Source: DAOUMF01 sp034408935 (lineage in GTDB: Bacteria > Chloroflexota > Dehalococcoidia > SM23-28-2 > RBG-16-64-32). From it: DNA of 64,000 nucleotides. Numbering within the stretch: position 1 is the first letter of the stretch; each line of letters starts with the position of its first letter. Below, in pieces: positions 8,408 through 16,915 of this stretch. The stretch is taken from the NCBI GenBank assembly GCA_034408935.1, contig DAOUMV010000003.1, positions 62,001 to 126,000 of the forward strand. Direction: 5' to 3'. Made by a program: the position numbers and the translations under genes. The notes beneath the pieces are model-generated. The model was not told the DNA's origin, searched no databases, and saw only the letters and a program-made list of their open reading frames with translations.

Positions 8408-9199
8408 ATGGACCTGGGGATCAAGGATCGTGTGGCCGTCGTCACCGGTGCCGGCCGCGGCATCGGCTGCCAGATCTGCCTTACGCTGGGGCAGGAGGGG
8501 GCCAGGGTGGCGGTCAACGACGTATTCCAGGAGCGGGCCGACGCTGTGGCCGAGGAGATCAAGCGGGAGGGCGGACAGGCTCTGGGTGTGGTGGCCGACG
8601 TGACCGACCTGGAAGCCGTGAGCGCTATGGTGAGCCGCATCGCCGGTGAGTGGGGCGCGGTGGAGATCTTGGTGAACAACGCTGGCCTCCCGGTGACCGA
8701 AGGCTCCCAGGACGCCGCCGGTGGGACGTTCTTCTCTCGGTCGGATCGCGCTCAGTGGGACCGCACCATGGGCCTCATCACCTACGGCGTGCTCAACTGC
8801 TCGCGGGCGGTGATCGAGGGGATGTCGGAGCGCGGCTGGGGGCGCATCATCAACATCATCTCGGATGCCGGCCGGGTAGGGGAGCCTCGCCTGGTGGCCT
8901 ACTCCCTGGCAAAGGCGGGAGTGGTGGGATTCAGCAAGGCGCTGGCCAAGGAGGTGGGCCGCTACTGTGTGACCGTGAACTGTGTGTCCCCCGGCACAAC
9001 GGAGACGGAAGCTACCGCGGAATGGTTACAGGAACAGGGGGAGAGGATCATGCGCCAGTATCCTCTGGCCAAGGGCCTCAATCGGTTGGGCCAGCCCGCC
9101 GATATCGCCAACGCGGTCGCCTTCCTGGCTTCCCAGCGGGCCGAGTGGATCACAGGCCAGGTGTTGAGCGTCAACGGTGGCTATTCCATGCCTGATTAA
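8408..9199 (+). CDS. Short-chain dehydrogenase/reductase (SDR), FabG-like
   Basis: The classical SDR signature is complete: TGAGRGIG for NAD(P) binding near residue 12, VNNAG in the middle, a serine in IINIISDAG and the YSLAK catalytic tyrosine-lysine pair, ending with NGGYSMPD. At 263 residues it has the usual length. I place the start at ATG 8408, seven bases after AGGAGG; the longer upstream frame is not supported. The enzyme reduces a ketone or oxidises a secondary alcohol. It is monocistronic here, with a promoter-like TATACT upstream, so its substrate cannot be inferred from neighbours. Confidence 0.9.
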   Translation: MDLGIKDRVAVVTGAGRGIGCQICLTLGQEGARVAVNDVFQERADAVAEEIKREGGQALGVVADVTDLEAVSAMVSRIAGEWGAVEILVNNAGLPVTEGSQDAAGGTFFSRSDRAQWDRTMGLITYGVLNCSRAVIEGMSERGWGRIINIISDAGRVGEPRLVAYSLAKAGVVGFSKALAKEVGRYCVTVNCVSPGTTETEATAEWLQEQGERIMRQYPLAKGLNRLGQPADIANAVAFLASQRAEWITGQVLSVNGGYSMPD

Positions 9200-9320
9200 C
9201 CGGAAATTCGCCTCAATCATCGCTTGACCTGTAACGCCGCCGCAGATGGCTCCGTCGTAGTTTATGTAGTGCGTTTCTAGCATAGTCCGTTGATGTGACG
9301 GTTCACGCAGGAACCATTTT

Positions 9321-10829
9321 ATGAGCCTGTTCACGGAACGCAACCGCAAGTGCATAGCGGAATTCAGCCTCTCCCTGGCGGCCGCGGTGATGGTCGCCTC
9401 CCTGGTCATCGCCGATGGCCGGATCCCCAGCGTGTTCACCACCCTGTTCTTCGCCCCTATCATCTTCTTGGCCTATCGTCATCCCCTTCCCTACTCCTTG
9501 GTGGTGGCGGTGATCGCCTCCCTGTCCACCAGCCCGGCTATGGGCGTCTTCGGCGTTCAGATGAACGATTCCGTGATGCCGGTGCTATGGCTGGGCTGGC
9601 CCGCAGTCTACCTCTTCCTGGCCGTCACCCTGACCCAGTGGACCAATATCAAGACGCAGCGTGATCAGTTGGACGAGACGGTCGAGCACCTGCTGGACGT
9701 GCAGGCCCACAACGACCGGCGCCAGCAGGAGCTGGAGACGTTGAGCGTCATCCACAGCACGATCATGGCTGGCAACGAAGAGACGGCTGTACTGGGGGAG
9801 ATCACCCGGCGCGTGGCTGAGCTGGCAGGCGCCAAGCTTTGCAGCCTCATGGTCTCCAGCCCCGGCGACGGTGAACAACCCTACGCCACCTACGGCTTCG
9901 ACAAAGACGACTTCACGCGGCTGTTCGGCAACGGTGCCCCCTACGGCGAAGGGGTGGCCGGCTGGTGCATCCTGCACCGCTGCATCGCCACGTCCAGCGA
10001 CGTCCTCCAGGACCCCCGCTATGACGGCCTGCGCCGGTTCGCCCTGGCGACGGGCTACCGGGCGGCCGCCGCCGCGCCCCTGGAGTTCGACGAGGGCATC
10101 ATGGCTGCTCTCGTCATCTGCTATGGGGAGGAGCGACAATTCGTGCCCGAGGAGCTAGCCCGCCTGGAGCGCCTGGCTCGCCAGACAGAGCTGGCGATTC
10201 GCAGCGTGCGGCAGCGGGAGAGCCTGGCCCGCTTCGCCTTCGATACGGCGCTAGCGCTCACCGAGGCGATCGAGAGCCGTGATCCGTACACTGGGGGCCA
10301 TTGTGATCGCCTCGCCGAACACGCCGGCCGCATCGCTCGCCAACTGGTTCTCCCTCGCCGCGAGATCGAGATCGTCCGCATGGGAGCGGCGTTGCACGAT
10401 GTCGGCAAGATCATAGTGCCGGATGCCATCCTCAAGAAGCCCGACAAGCTGACGCCGGACGAGTTCGTCATCGTCAAGCAGCACTGCTACAGCGGCGGCC
10501 AGATCTGCAAGCGGGTGCCCTTCCTGACGGACATGTACCCCATCGTCTACCACCACCACGAGCGCTGGGACGGTGATGGCTACCCCGACGGCCTCCGCGG
10601 CGAGCGCATCCCCCAGGGCGCCCGGATCGTCGCCGTGGCCGACGCCTATGACTCGATGACCAGCGATCGCCCCTACCGGCAGGCCATGTCCCACCAGAAG
10701 GCGATGCAGATTCTCAGGGAAGGCGCCGGACAGCAGTGGGATCCAACGGTGGTCCGCATCTTTCTGGAGAGGGTGCAGGTGGAGGACCCCTCATCCGAGA
10801 GAGAGCGGGTGCCGGAGCCCGCCGCCTAG
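9321..10829 (+). CDS. Membrane sensor with GAF and HD-GYP domains
   Basis: Residues about 10-115 hold three to four hydrophobic membrane segments ending at LFLAVTLTQW. A coiled-coil linker (about 115-150) leads to a GAF domain (about 150-300; AVLGEITRRVAELAGA, GVAGWCILHR). Residues about 305-480 are an HD-GYP phosphodiesterase with HDVGKIIVPD, HHHERWDGDGYPDGL and VADAYDSMTS, all catalytic residues in place. It should degrade cyclic di-GMP in response to a signal sensed by the GAF or membrane domain. The start ATG follows AGGAA. Its stop overlaps the convergent rtcA stop. Confidence 0.9.
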   Translation: MSLFTERNRKCIAEFSLSLAAAVMVASLVIADGRIPSVFTTLFFAPIIFLAYRHPLPYSLVVAVIASLSTSPAMGVFGVQMNDSVMPVLWLGWPAVYLFLAVTLTQWTNIKTQRDQLDETVEHLLDVQAHNDRRQQELETLSVIHSTIMAGNEETAVLGEITRRVAELAGAKLCSLMVSSPGDGEQPYATYGFDKDDFTRLFGNGAPYGEGVAGWCILHRCIATSSDVLQDPRYDGLRRFALATGYRAAAAAPLEFDEGIMAALVICYGEERQFVPEELARLERLARQTELAIRSVRQRESLARFAFDTALALTEAIESRDPYTGGHCDRLAEHAGRIARQLVLPRREIEIVRMGAALHDVGKIIVPDAILKKPDKLTPDEFVIVKQHCYSGGQICKRVPFLTDMYPIVYHHHERWDGDGYPDGLRGERIPQGARIVAVADAYDSMTSDRPYRQAMSHQKAMQILREGAGQQWDPTVVRIFLERVQVEDPSSERERVPEPAA

Positions 10830-11875
10830 CCCTGCCGCCGGTACCCGATACCCTCTACCCGCACGAGCTTCCCCTCGATGGCGGTGCGCGCCCCCGCCAT
10901 CATCTCCGCCAGCCACAGGTTGGTCTCCAGGTGCTCGCTGACCCGCGGCACCGAGTACATACTCTCGCCCGCGGCCAGGGCCGCAAACACCACCAACTGA
11001 TCGGCCAGGTGGCGATCCACGCTGGCACCGCTGTCGAGATCGGCCAGAAGGTCGTGGGCTACCGCCCTGCCTATCGCCTCCGAGGTGCGCCGGGGCGCCC
11101 CCGCCCGGTCGGCCCCCAGCAGGCGGCCGTCCTCCATCTCGGCTACGACGGCTAGGGCGGCGCCCGGCTGAGGGGCGGTGGCGTCGTTGAGGACATCGAT
11201 CTCCGGCCGCAATCTCCTCCGCGCCATGAGGGCCGTGCACGACTCTGCCATGCGGCGGCTGACCTGCCGCTCCTCCAGGTGGGAGCTGAGAGCGACGCCG
11301 CGGACGGCTTTCACCTGCGCCCTCCGCTGGGGCAGTGCTAGAGGCGCCAGCGCCCCTCCCGCAGGGCGCACCGTCATTTCGATGACCCCTCCACCTGTGG
11401 GCACGTACCCTGGCCGCTCGATATGCAGCTCGGCCCGGACGCCCATGAGGAACAGGGTGGGCAGGAGCACCCGCTGCATATGGAAGGCGGAGGGGGCGAA
11501 GTCCTGAAACAGCCCGCCCTGGATGCGGAATCGGCAGGGCGCGTCGGCGAAGCAGGCGGGGGGCAGCAAGCTCATAGCCATCATGGTGGTGGAGCCGGCG
11601 CTGCCGATGTCCCAACAGTGGCGGCCGCCCCGTAGGGCCCGGCCGGGGCGGAAGACCAGCGCCCGCGAGCCCACGGAGTCGCCCTCCAGGGAGCCGCAGC
11701 AGAGCTCGGCCAGGGCACGCGCCGCCGCCAGGTGCTGGTGACGCAGGCCCGGGTTGGGCCGACGGGCGCGAATGTTCGCCAGCCGCACTTCGTGCCCCAG
11801 GAGAGCGGCCAGGCTCAGGGCGACCCGGACGATGGTGCCGCTACCGGACTTGTGGCTGCCGTCGATCTCCAGCAC
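10826..11875 (-). CDS. rtcA: RNA 3'-terminal phosphate cyclase
   Basis: The N-terminus EIDGSHKSGSGTIVRVAL and the segments IRARRPNPGLRHQHL, GSAGSTTMM and GYVPTGGGVIEM are those of RtcA, which converts RNA 3'-phosphate ends to 2',3'-cyclic phosphates through an adenylated histidine. The length, 349 residues, is normal. Translation begins at GTG 11875. No rtcB ligase gene is beside it; instead dinB ends five bases before this start. An RNA repair enzyme co-transcribed with an error-prone polymerase suggests a shared stress regulon, which is an inference. Confidence 0.9.
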   Translation of the reverse strand: MLEIDGSHKSGSGTIVRVALSLAALLGHEVRLANIRARRPNPGLRHQHLAAARALAELCCGSLEGDSVGSRALVFRPGRALRGGRHCWDIGSAGSTTMMAMSLLPPACFADAPCRFRIQGGLFQDFAPSAFHMQRVLLPTLFLMGVRAELHIERPGYVPTGGGVIEMTVRPAGGALAPLALPQRRAQVKAVRGVALSSHLEERQVSRRMAESCTALMARRRLRPEIDVLNDATAPQPGAALAVVAEMEDGRLLGADRAGAPRRTSEAIGRAVAHDLLADLDSGASVDRHLADQLVVFAALAAGESMYSVPRVSEHLETNLWLAEMMAGARTAIEGKLVRVEGIGYRRQG

Positions 11876-11879
11876 TCGG

Positions 11880-12953
11880 TCACCTCTGCCACAGGCGGAG
11901 CTGTCCGCCTGATGCGGAGTCGCTCGCCCGAAGGTTTGTGCCGTGTATGCCCAGGAGGCGAAAGAGATCGCCGGTCTGAGCCGTCTTGTCCAGGAGCGCC
12001 GCCGCCGCGGCCGCCACTTGCTCGGCGCTGTCGACCGCCTCCGCCAGGCCGGCCTGGCGGGTGATGGTGCGGAAGTCGCTGTAGCGCAACTTCAGCACCA
12101 CCGTGCGGGCCTTCACCCCCTTGTCTCGGAGGCGTCTGGCCACGTCCTGGGCTACGCGGCCCAGGACCTGTCGCAGCTCCGGGCCGTCGCTCAGGTCGCG
12201 GGGGAAGGTGGTTTCGGCGCCCACAGACTTTCGCTCATGCTCGGTCTCCACGGGCCGGTCGTCGAGGCCGCTGGCCATGCGGTGAAACCACTGCCCGCGC
12301 ACGCCGAAGCGAACGGTGAGGCCGTCCACGTCGGCCCGCGCCAGCTCGCCGATGGTATGGATCCCCATCTCGGACAGCGCCTCTTCGGCCTTGGGCCCGA
12401 CGCCCCACAGGGCGCGCACCGGCATGGGGGCCAGGAACGACGCCTCCTCTCCCGGCGCCACCACTACCAGGCCGTCCGGCTTCTCTCTATCCGAAGCGAT
12501 CTTGGCGACGGTCTTGTTGGTGCCCACACCGATGGATACGGTGAGTCCCGTCTCCTCCTTCACTCGCCGTTTGAGCGCGCGGGCCAGCGGTTCGGCGCCT
12601 GCGGCTGCCGCTGCCTCTTCGGTGGCGTCCAAGAACGCCTCATCCAGGGAGAGCGGCTCCACCAGCGGCGTCACGTCGCGGAAGATCGCCATCACCTGCC
12701 GGGAGACCTCGGCGTAGCGGTCGAAGCGGGGCGAGACCCTCGCCGCCTGCGGGCAGAGGCGGAGGGCGCGGCTCATGGGCATGGCTGAGCGGATGCCGAA
12801 GCGGCGCGCCTCGTAGGAGGCGGCAGCGACCACGCCGCGGGCCTCCGGTGGCGCCCCCACCACCACCGGCCTGCCCCGCAGCCCTGGGTTGTCCATCTGC
12901 TCCACGGAGGCGAAGAAGGCGTCCAGATCGGCGTGCATGATCGTGCGTGGCAT
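11880..12953 (-). CDS. dinB: DNA polymerase IV (Y family)
   Basis: The catalytic signatures of DinB are all visible: MHADLDAFFASVEQ at the start (first metal aspartate), EPLSLDEAFLDAT (the second acidic pair), SIGVGTNKTVAKIAS and the helix-hairpin-helix region LWGVGPKAEEALSEMGI, then the little finger domain. It is an error-prone translesion polymerase, 357 residues, lacking the terminal beta-clamp motif usually ending in QL.LF; the last residues QLRLWQR may serve in its place. It is the first gene of a two-gene run with rtcA. No LexA box was recognised upstream. Confidence 0.93.
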   Translation of the reverse strand: MPRTIMHADLDAFFASVEQMDNPGLRGRPVVVGAPPEARGVVAAASYEARRFGIRSAMPMSRALRLCPQAARVSPRFDRYAEVSRQVMAIFRDVTPLVEPLSLDEAFLDATEEAAAAAGAEPLARALKRRVKEETGLTVSIGVGTNKTVAKIASDREKPDGLVVVAPGEEASFLAPMPVRALWGVGPKAEEALSEMGIHTIGELARADVDGLTVRFGVRGQWFHRMASGLDDRPVETEHERKSVGAETTFPRDLSDGPELRQVLGRVAQDVARRLRDKGVKARTVVLKLRYSDFRTITRQAGLAEAVDSAEQVAAAAAALLDKTAQTGDLFRLLGIHGTNLRASDSASGGQLRLWQR

Positions 12954-12985
12954 GTCTTCATGATAGCGCTGCCAGCGTCTGCGGG

Positions 12986-12994
12986 TGATACACT
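12986..12994 (+). promoter_or_regulatory. Extended -10 promoter, likely leaderless transcript
   Basis: TGATACACT is an extended -10 (TG, one base, TACACT). The start site would fall about three bases before the ATG at 13004, which has no Shine-Dalgarno sequence, so the LOG-family mRNA is probably leaderless. Confidence 0.4.
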
Positions 12995-13003
12995 GGTGAC
13001 ACC

Positions 13004-14053
13004 ATGGCAGTAGGACGCAAGCCTTCCCGTCGCCGATACAGCGCTGGCGACAAAGAACTGGACGCGAAGATCGCCGCGCTGGTGGAGGCCACCGGCGTCT
13101 CCAACGACCACGATCTTCTGACTGAGATGCTGGCCTCCTGCTTCCGTGTGGCCCGCGACCGCTCCCACCGGGGAGAGATGAAGCTGGTCAACGCGGCGTT
13201 GAAGGAGTTCGCCTACGCCTTCAAGGTGTTCAAGGGATACCGGGGCATTCGCAAGGTAAGCATCTTCGGCTCTTCCCGCTCCACTCCCGAAGACCCGGAC
13301 TACGACTGTGCCCGTCGCTTCGCGGCGACGATGGCAGAGCGAGGGTGGATGGTGATCACCGGCGCCGGGCCGGGGGTCATGGAGGCCGGGCACGAGGGCG
13401 CGGGCGCCGAGCGCAGCTTCGGGGCCAATATCCGCCTGCCCATGGAGATCGAGCCGAACGTAGTCATCGAGGGTGACCCCAAGCTCATCAACTTCAAGTA
13501 CTTCTTCACCCGCAAGGTCACCTTCCTCAAGGAGTCTGACGCCTTCGTCCTGTTCCCGGGCGGCTTCGGCACCATGGATGAGACGTTCGAGCTGCTGACC
13601 CTGATGCAGACGGGCAAGAGTGACCTGCACCCAGTGGTTCTGCTGGAGGCGGAGGGCGGGCGCTACTGGGAGGACTGGCGGCGCTTCATAGACAAGCACC
13701 TAATTGGGCCCGGCCTCATTTCGCCCGAGGACTTGGACCTGATCCACATTACGGACAGCATCGAGTCTGCCGTCGCCGAGATCGAGGGCTTCTATTGCAA
13801 CTACCACTCTCAGCGGTACGTGGATGGCGCCCTCGTCCTGCGCCTGCAGCAGCTCCCCAACCAGCCCTCGCTGGCGCGCCTTTCGGAGGAATTCGCTGAT
13901 ATCCTGCGCTCCGGCACGTTGAGAGCGGTGGATGCGTCTCAGGAGGAAGTCAGCGACGGCGACTTCCCGGAGCTGCCACGCCTGGCCCTGGACTTCGACC
14001 AGCGCAGCCACGGCCGCCTGCGCCGGCTCATCGACGCCCTAAACGCGCTCTAG
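13004..14053 (+). CDS. LOG family (TIGR00730-type) protein
   Basis: The core (about residues 80-260) has SIFGSSRS, VITGAGPGVMEAGHEGA and PGGFGTMDETFE, the nucleotide-phosphate-binding and catalytic motifs of the LOG family (cytokinin riboside 5'-monophosphate phosphoribohydrolase, formerly misnamed lysine decarboxylase). The protein is longer than usual (349 residues): an N-terminal helical segment of about 75 residues precedes the core and a C-terminal extension of about 80 residues follows. Such long forms are common in Actinobacteria and Chloroflexota. The activity is probably release of a base from an AMP-type nucleotide; the extensions are of unknown role. Confidence 0.87.
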   Translation: MAVGRKPSRRRYSAGDKELDAKIAALVEATGVSNDHDLLTEMLASCFRVARDRSHRGEMKLVNAALKEFAYAFKVFKGYRGIRKVSIFGSSRSTPEDPDYDCARRFAATMAERGWMVITGAGPGVMEAGHEGAGAERSFGANIRLPMEIEPNVVIEGDPKLINFKYFFTRKVTFLKESDAFVLFPGGFGTMDETFELLTLMQTGKSDLHPVVLLEAEGGRYWEDWRRFIDKHLIGPGLISPEDLDLIHITDSIESAVAEIEGFYCNYHSQRYVDGALVLRLQQLPNQPSLARLSEEFADILRSGTLRAVDASQEEVSDGDFPELPRLALDFDQRSHGRLRRLIDALNAL

Positions 14054-14057
14054 GCTG

Positions 14058-14855
14058 CTACCGCCCGCGGAAGGTGGGCGAGCGTTTCTCCAGGAACGCC
14101 TTGATCGCCTCCCGGTTGTCCTCGGTGGTGCCGGTCATGACCATGTGCTCCGCCTCGGCGTCCAGGAGAGTGGGGTAATCGGAGACGAGGCCCAGGTTCA
14201 TGTTCTGCTTCATGCGGGCGAGGGCGATGGGAGGCCCCTTGGCCATGCGCTCGGCCAGGGCCCGGGTTTCGCTGGCCAGTTGGTCGTCGGGGACGACGCG
14301 GTTGACCAGGCCGATGCGTTCCGCCTCGCGGGCGTCGATGGGGTCGCCTGTGAAGTAGAGCTCGCGGGCCTTGGCCGGGCCCACGAGGCGCTGTAGCATC
14401 CAGGTGCCGCCGAAGTCGCCGGAAAAGCCGATGCGGACGAAGGCGGTGACGAAGCGCGCTCTCTCCCCGGCGATGCGGATGTCGCAGGCCAGGGCGATGC
14501 TCAGCCCCGCCCCCGCGGCGGGGCCGTTGACCTGGGCGATGGTGGGCTTGGGCATCTCGTGCAGCAGCCGCGAGGTCTCCTCCATGCGACGGAGGCGGGC
14601 CACCGGGTTCTCGTTCGGCAGCCCCTCGCCGGAGGCCATGCCTGCGATGTCGCCGCCCGCGCAGAAGCCGCGCCCTGCGCCGGTGACCACCACGCAGCGC
14701 ACCTCCTCGTCCTCGGCCAGCCTCTCCATGAGCGGGGCCAGCTCCTCCATCATCTCACCCGTGAGGGCGTTGAGCTTGTCGGGTCGGTTGAGGGTGAGGG
14801 TCGCTATGCGGTCGGAAACGTCGAGGAGCATCGTGTCAGAAGTCGTCGTCATCAT
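14058..14855 (-). CDS. Enoyl-CoA hydratase/isomerase family protein
   Basis: A crotonase fold is shown by IATLTLNRPDKLNALTGEM, CVVVTGAGRGFCAGGDI (oxyanion hole) and NGPAAGAGLSIALACDIRIA. It hydrates or isomerises an acyl-CoA double bond in beta-oxidation-like pathways. At 265 residues it is normal. The start at 14855 follows GAAGGAG by eight bases; an ATG one codon on is possible. The two glutamates of true hydratases are not both evident (one falls in FVRIGFSGDFGGT where a glutamate would be expected), so an isomerase or other crotonase activity is as likely. Confidence 0.85.
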   Translation of the reverse strand: MMTTTSDTMLLDVSDRIATLTLNRPDKLNALTGEMMEELAPLMERLAEDEEVRCVVVTGAGRGFCAGGDIAGMASGEGLPNENPVARLRRMEETSRLLHEMPKPTIAQVNGPAAGAGLSIALACDIRIAGERARFVTAFVRIGFSGDFGGTWMLQRLVGPAKARELYFTGDPIDAREAERIGLVNRVVPDDQLASETRALAERMAKGPPIALARMKQNMNLGLVSDYPTLLDAEAEHMVMTGTTEDNREAIKAFLEKRSPTFRGR

Positions 14856-14874
14856 GGGTCAGTCTCCTTCCCGC

Positions 14875-14894
14875 CTCAGGCGGACAGGCCTGAG
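14875..14894. repeat. Short palindrome, REP-like family
   Basis: CTCAGGC and GCCTGAG form a 7-base stem around a GGACAG loop, between the divergent enoyl-CoA hydratase and VOC genes. It belongs to a group of GGC/GCC-rich intergenic palindromes seen also at 14941, 16894 and 23677. Confidence 0.5.
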
Positions 14895-14940
14895 TCGGCC
14901 CTCATGATATGGCAAACGGTGGTCGCTGAAAAGGCATGAG

Positions 14941-14958
14941 GCCCGCCCGCGGGCAGGC
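14941..14958. repeat. Short palindrome, REP-like family
   Basis: GCCCGCCCGCGGGCAGGC is an 18-base inverted repeat with one mismatched pair, close to the GCCTGCC...GGCAGGC elements at 16894 and 23677. Confidence 0.5.
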
Positions 14959-14977
14959 CTTCCCTGGGCGAGGGGTG

Positions 14978-14983
14978 TATAAT
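14978..14983 (+). promoter_or_regulatory. TATAAT -10 box upstream of VOC gene
   Basis: A perfect TATAAT, directly preceded by TG, lies 58 bases before the VOC gene start. No matching -35 is seen at 17 bases. Confidence 0.4.
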
Positions 14984-15041
14984 GGCATCCCCGCGGCTCT
15001 GCCGCTGGCCGATCCGCACCTAGGCAGAAGGAGGCTCTCGC

Positions 15042-15884
15042 ATGCTCAGATGCGTTGACCGAATGCTCCTGGCGGTGCGCGACCGCGAGGCGGCGGCCGA
15101 CACGTTCCGCTCCATCCTCGGCGCCGAGCGGGTGCGCGAGGGCACCAGCCGCCTGCTGGGAGCGAGGCGGACGGTGGTGCAGGCTGGCATCTCGGAGTTT
15201 GAGCTGCTGGAGCCGGCCGGCGAGGGCCCGGTGCTGGCGCACCTGGAGCGCTGGGACGAGGGCATCCTCGCCGTGGGCTTCTCCACCGCCGACCTCTCGG
15301 CCCTTGGCAGCCGCCTCTCCCAGCGGGGCGTGAGCTACGCCGAGGAGGACGGGCGGCTGTGGGTGGCCTCCGACCAGACGCCGGGGATGAACGTCGTACT
15401 CTCGCCGGACGAGGAGCGGTCGCCCGTGGGGCTGATCAAGTGGCTGTACGAGGTGACAAACATCGTGGACGATCATCAGCGGGCGGCGGCGTTCTACGCC
15501 GACGCCTTCGGGCTGGATCCGGCCAAGTTCTCGCCCATCCACAGCGAAAGGTACGGCTACACCGGCCAGCTTCTGCTGTTCAACCCACCGCAGCAGCTCG
15601 ACAGGATCGAGTTGACCCAGATCACGGAGCCGTCGCTGGCCATGGGCCGCTTCGCTGCCAGGCGGGGTCAAAGCATCTACATGGGTTACGTGGAGACGGA
15701 CGACGTGGCGGCGGTGCAGCGGCGCTTGGACGAGCGAGGTGCCCGCTACGCCGGCCGCTCCGACGATCCCAATCCAGAGGGGCTGTTCATCCACCCGACG
15801 GCGCTGCACGGGATGTTGATGGGGGTCTCGCGCACGAATCTGGCCTGGTCCTGGTCCGGCCGCCCCGAGCTGGCCCAGCGCTAG
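15042..15884 (+). CDS. VOC (glyoxalase/dioxygenase superfamily) protein
   Basis: Two paired beta-alpha-beta-beta-beta modules are visible: LRCVDRMLLAVRDREAAADT at the start and LYEVTNIVDDHQRAAAFYAD from about residue 140, the usual opening of VOC modules, with GYVETDDVAAVQRRLDERG later. VOC proteins bind a metal and act as glyoxalases, dioxygenases, epimerases or resistance binders. The start is set by AAGGAG seven bases before the ATG. Length is 280 residues. It stands alone; no function can be assigned. Confidence 0.8.
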   Translation: MLRCVDRMLLAVRDREAAADTFRSILGAERVREGTSRLLGARRTVVQAGISEFELLEPAGEGPVLAHLERWDEGILAVGFSTADLSALGSRLSQRGVSYAEEDGRLWVASDQTPGMNVVLSPDEERSPVGLIKWLYEVTNIVDDHQRAAAFYADAFGLDPAKFSPIHSERYGYTGQLLLFNPPQQLDRIELTQITEPSLAMGRFAARRGQSIYMGYVETDDVAAVQRRLDERGARYAGRSDDPNPEGLFIHPTALHGMLMGVSRTNLAWSWSGRPELAQR

Positions 15885-15964
15885 CGCCTCCAGCAGCCAG
15901 CCCGTGACGTTCTCTCCAGTATGTCGTTACTAAAGCTAGAACCTATCCGTGGAAAGGTGTGGCG

Positions 15965-16843
15965 ATGCCGATTTACCGCTTCAAGCAAGTAGATGTGTTC
16001 ACCGGGCTACCCTTTCTGGGCAACCCCGTGGCCGTGGTCTTGGACGCCGACGATGTCGATCCTGCGCGGATGCAGCGAATCGCTTCCTGGACTAACCTGT
16101 CAGAGACCACGTTCGTCCTGCGCCCATCTTCCGCATCGGCGGAATATAGGCTGCGTATCTTCACTCCAACGGGTGAGCTCCCGTTCGCCGGCCACCCGAC
16201 CGTCGGTTCGGCCCACGCCGTCCTCGAGGGGGGCATCGTCTCTCCGCAATCGGCCAGCCTCCGGCAGGAGTGCCTGGCGGGCGTGCTTCCGCTCACGGTG
16301 GAAGGGACCGGCCCGGACAGGCGTATCTTCGTGCGTGTCCCGGAGGCGAAGCTCCGGTGCGACCACGGAGAGGCGGCACAAGCGCTCTCCGCCGCCCTGG
16401 GAGCCCCGATCGTCGCTAGCCCGGCCCCCGCGGCTATCGCGGTGGGCCCCACCTGGCTCGTGGTCCTAATGGATGATGTGGAGTCTGTCCGCCGTCTCGA
16501 GCCGGACATGACGGCTCTGGCCAAGCTGACCAAGGAGCTAGATGTCGTGGGCGTAAATGTCTTCAGCGTTGAATCCGGCAAGGGGGCCGCGGTGCACATT
16601 CGCTCGTTCGCGCCGGCGGAAGGCATTCTCGAGGACCCGGTCTGTGGCAGCGGCAACGCGACCGTCGCGGCATATCTGGCCAACACAGGGATGATCGGGG
16701 ACGTCGGCGAAGACTACGTCGCCAGCCAGGGCACGGAGATGGGACGGGATGGGGAGGTGTTCGTTCGGGTGCGGGACGGCGGCCGTAACATCGAGATCGG
16801 TGGCCGCGCCGTGACCGTGATCGACGGCCATATCAGCGTGTGA
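15965..16843 (+). CDS. PhzF family isomerase
   Basis: YRFKQVDVFTGLPFLGNPVAV at the N-terminus (only partly quoted here as key positions), NLSETTFVL with the catalytic glutamate, FTPTGELPFAGHPT and EDPVCGSGNATVAAYL are the PhzF/diaminopimelate-epimerase-fold signatures. PhzF isomerises dihydro-3-hydroxyanthranilate in phenazine synthesis, but most family members outside phenazine clusters are of unknown substrate. I choose ATG 15965, seven bases after GGAAAGG, over a GTG at 15959. No phenazine genes are present, so a phenazine role is unlikely. Confidence 0.88.
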   Translation: MPIYRFKQVDVFTGLPFLGNPVAVVLDADDVDPARMQRIASWTNLSETTFVLRPSSASAEYRLRIFTPTGELPFAGHPTVGSAHAVLEGGIVSPQSASLRQECLAGVLPLTVEGTGPDRRIFVRVPEAKLRCDHGEAAQALSAALGAPIVASPAPAAIAVGPTWLVVLMDDVESVRRLEPDMTALAKLTKELDVVGVNVFSVESGKGAAVHIRSFAPAEGILEDPVCGSGNATVAAYLANTGMIGDVGEDYVASQGTEMGRDGEVFVRVRDGGRNIEIGGRAVTVIDGHISV

Positions 16844-16893
16844 CCCGGGTGGCACCTGCGACGCTGCGGCGGCTGTGCTGCGCTGCCGCGATG

Positions 16894-16915
16894 GCCTGCC
16901 TACCGGTAGGCAGGC
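16894..16915. repeat. Perfect 22-base palindrome, REP-like
   Basis: GCCTGCCTACCGGTAGGCAGGC is a perfect palindrome that covers the stop codon region of the DtxR-type gene. It could end transcripts from both sides or be a copy of a dispersed REP-like element (see 23677). Confidence 0.65.

Noticed and set aside
15965..16843. Phenazine biosynthesis
   Set aside because: A lone PhzF-family gene without other phz genes does not indicate phenazines.
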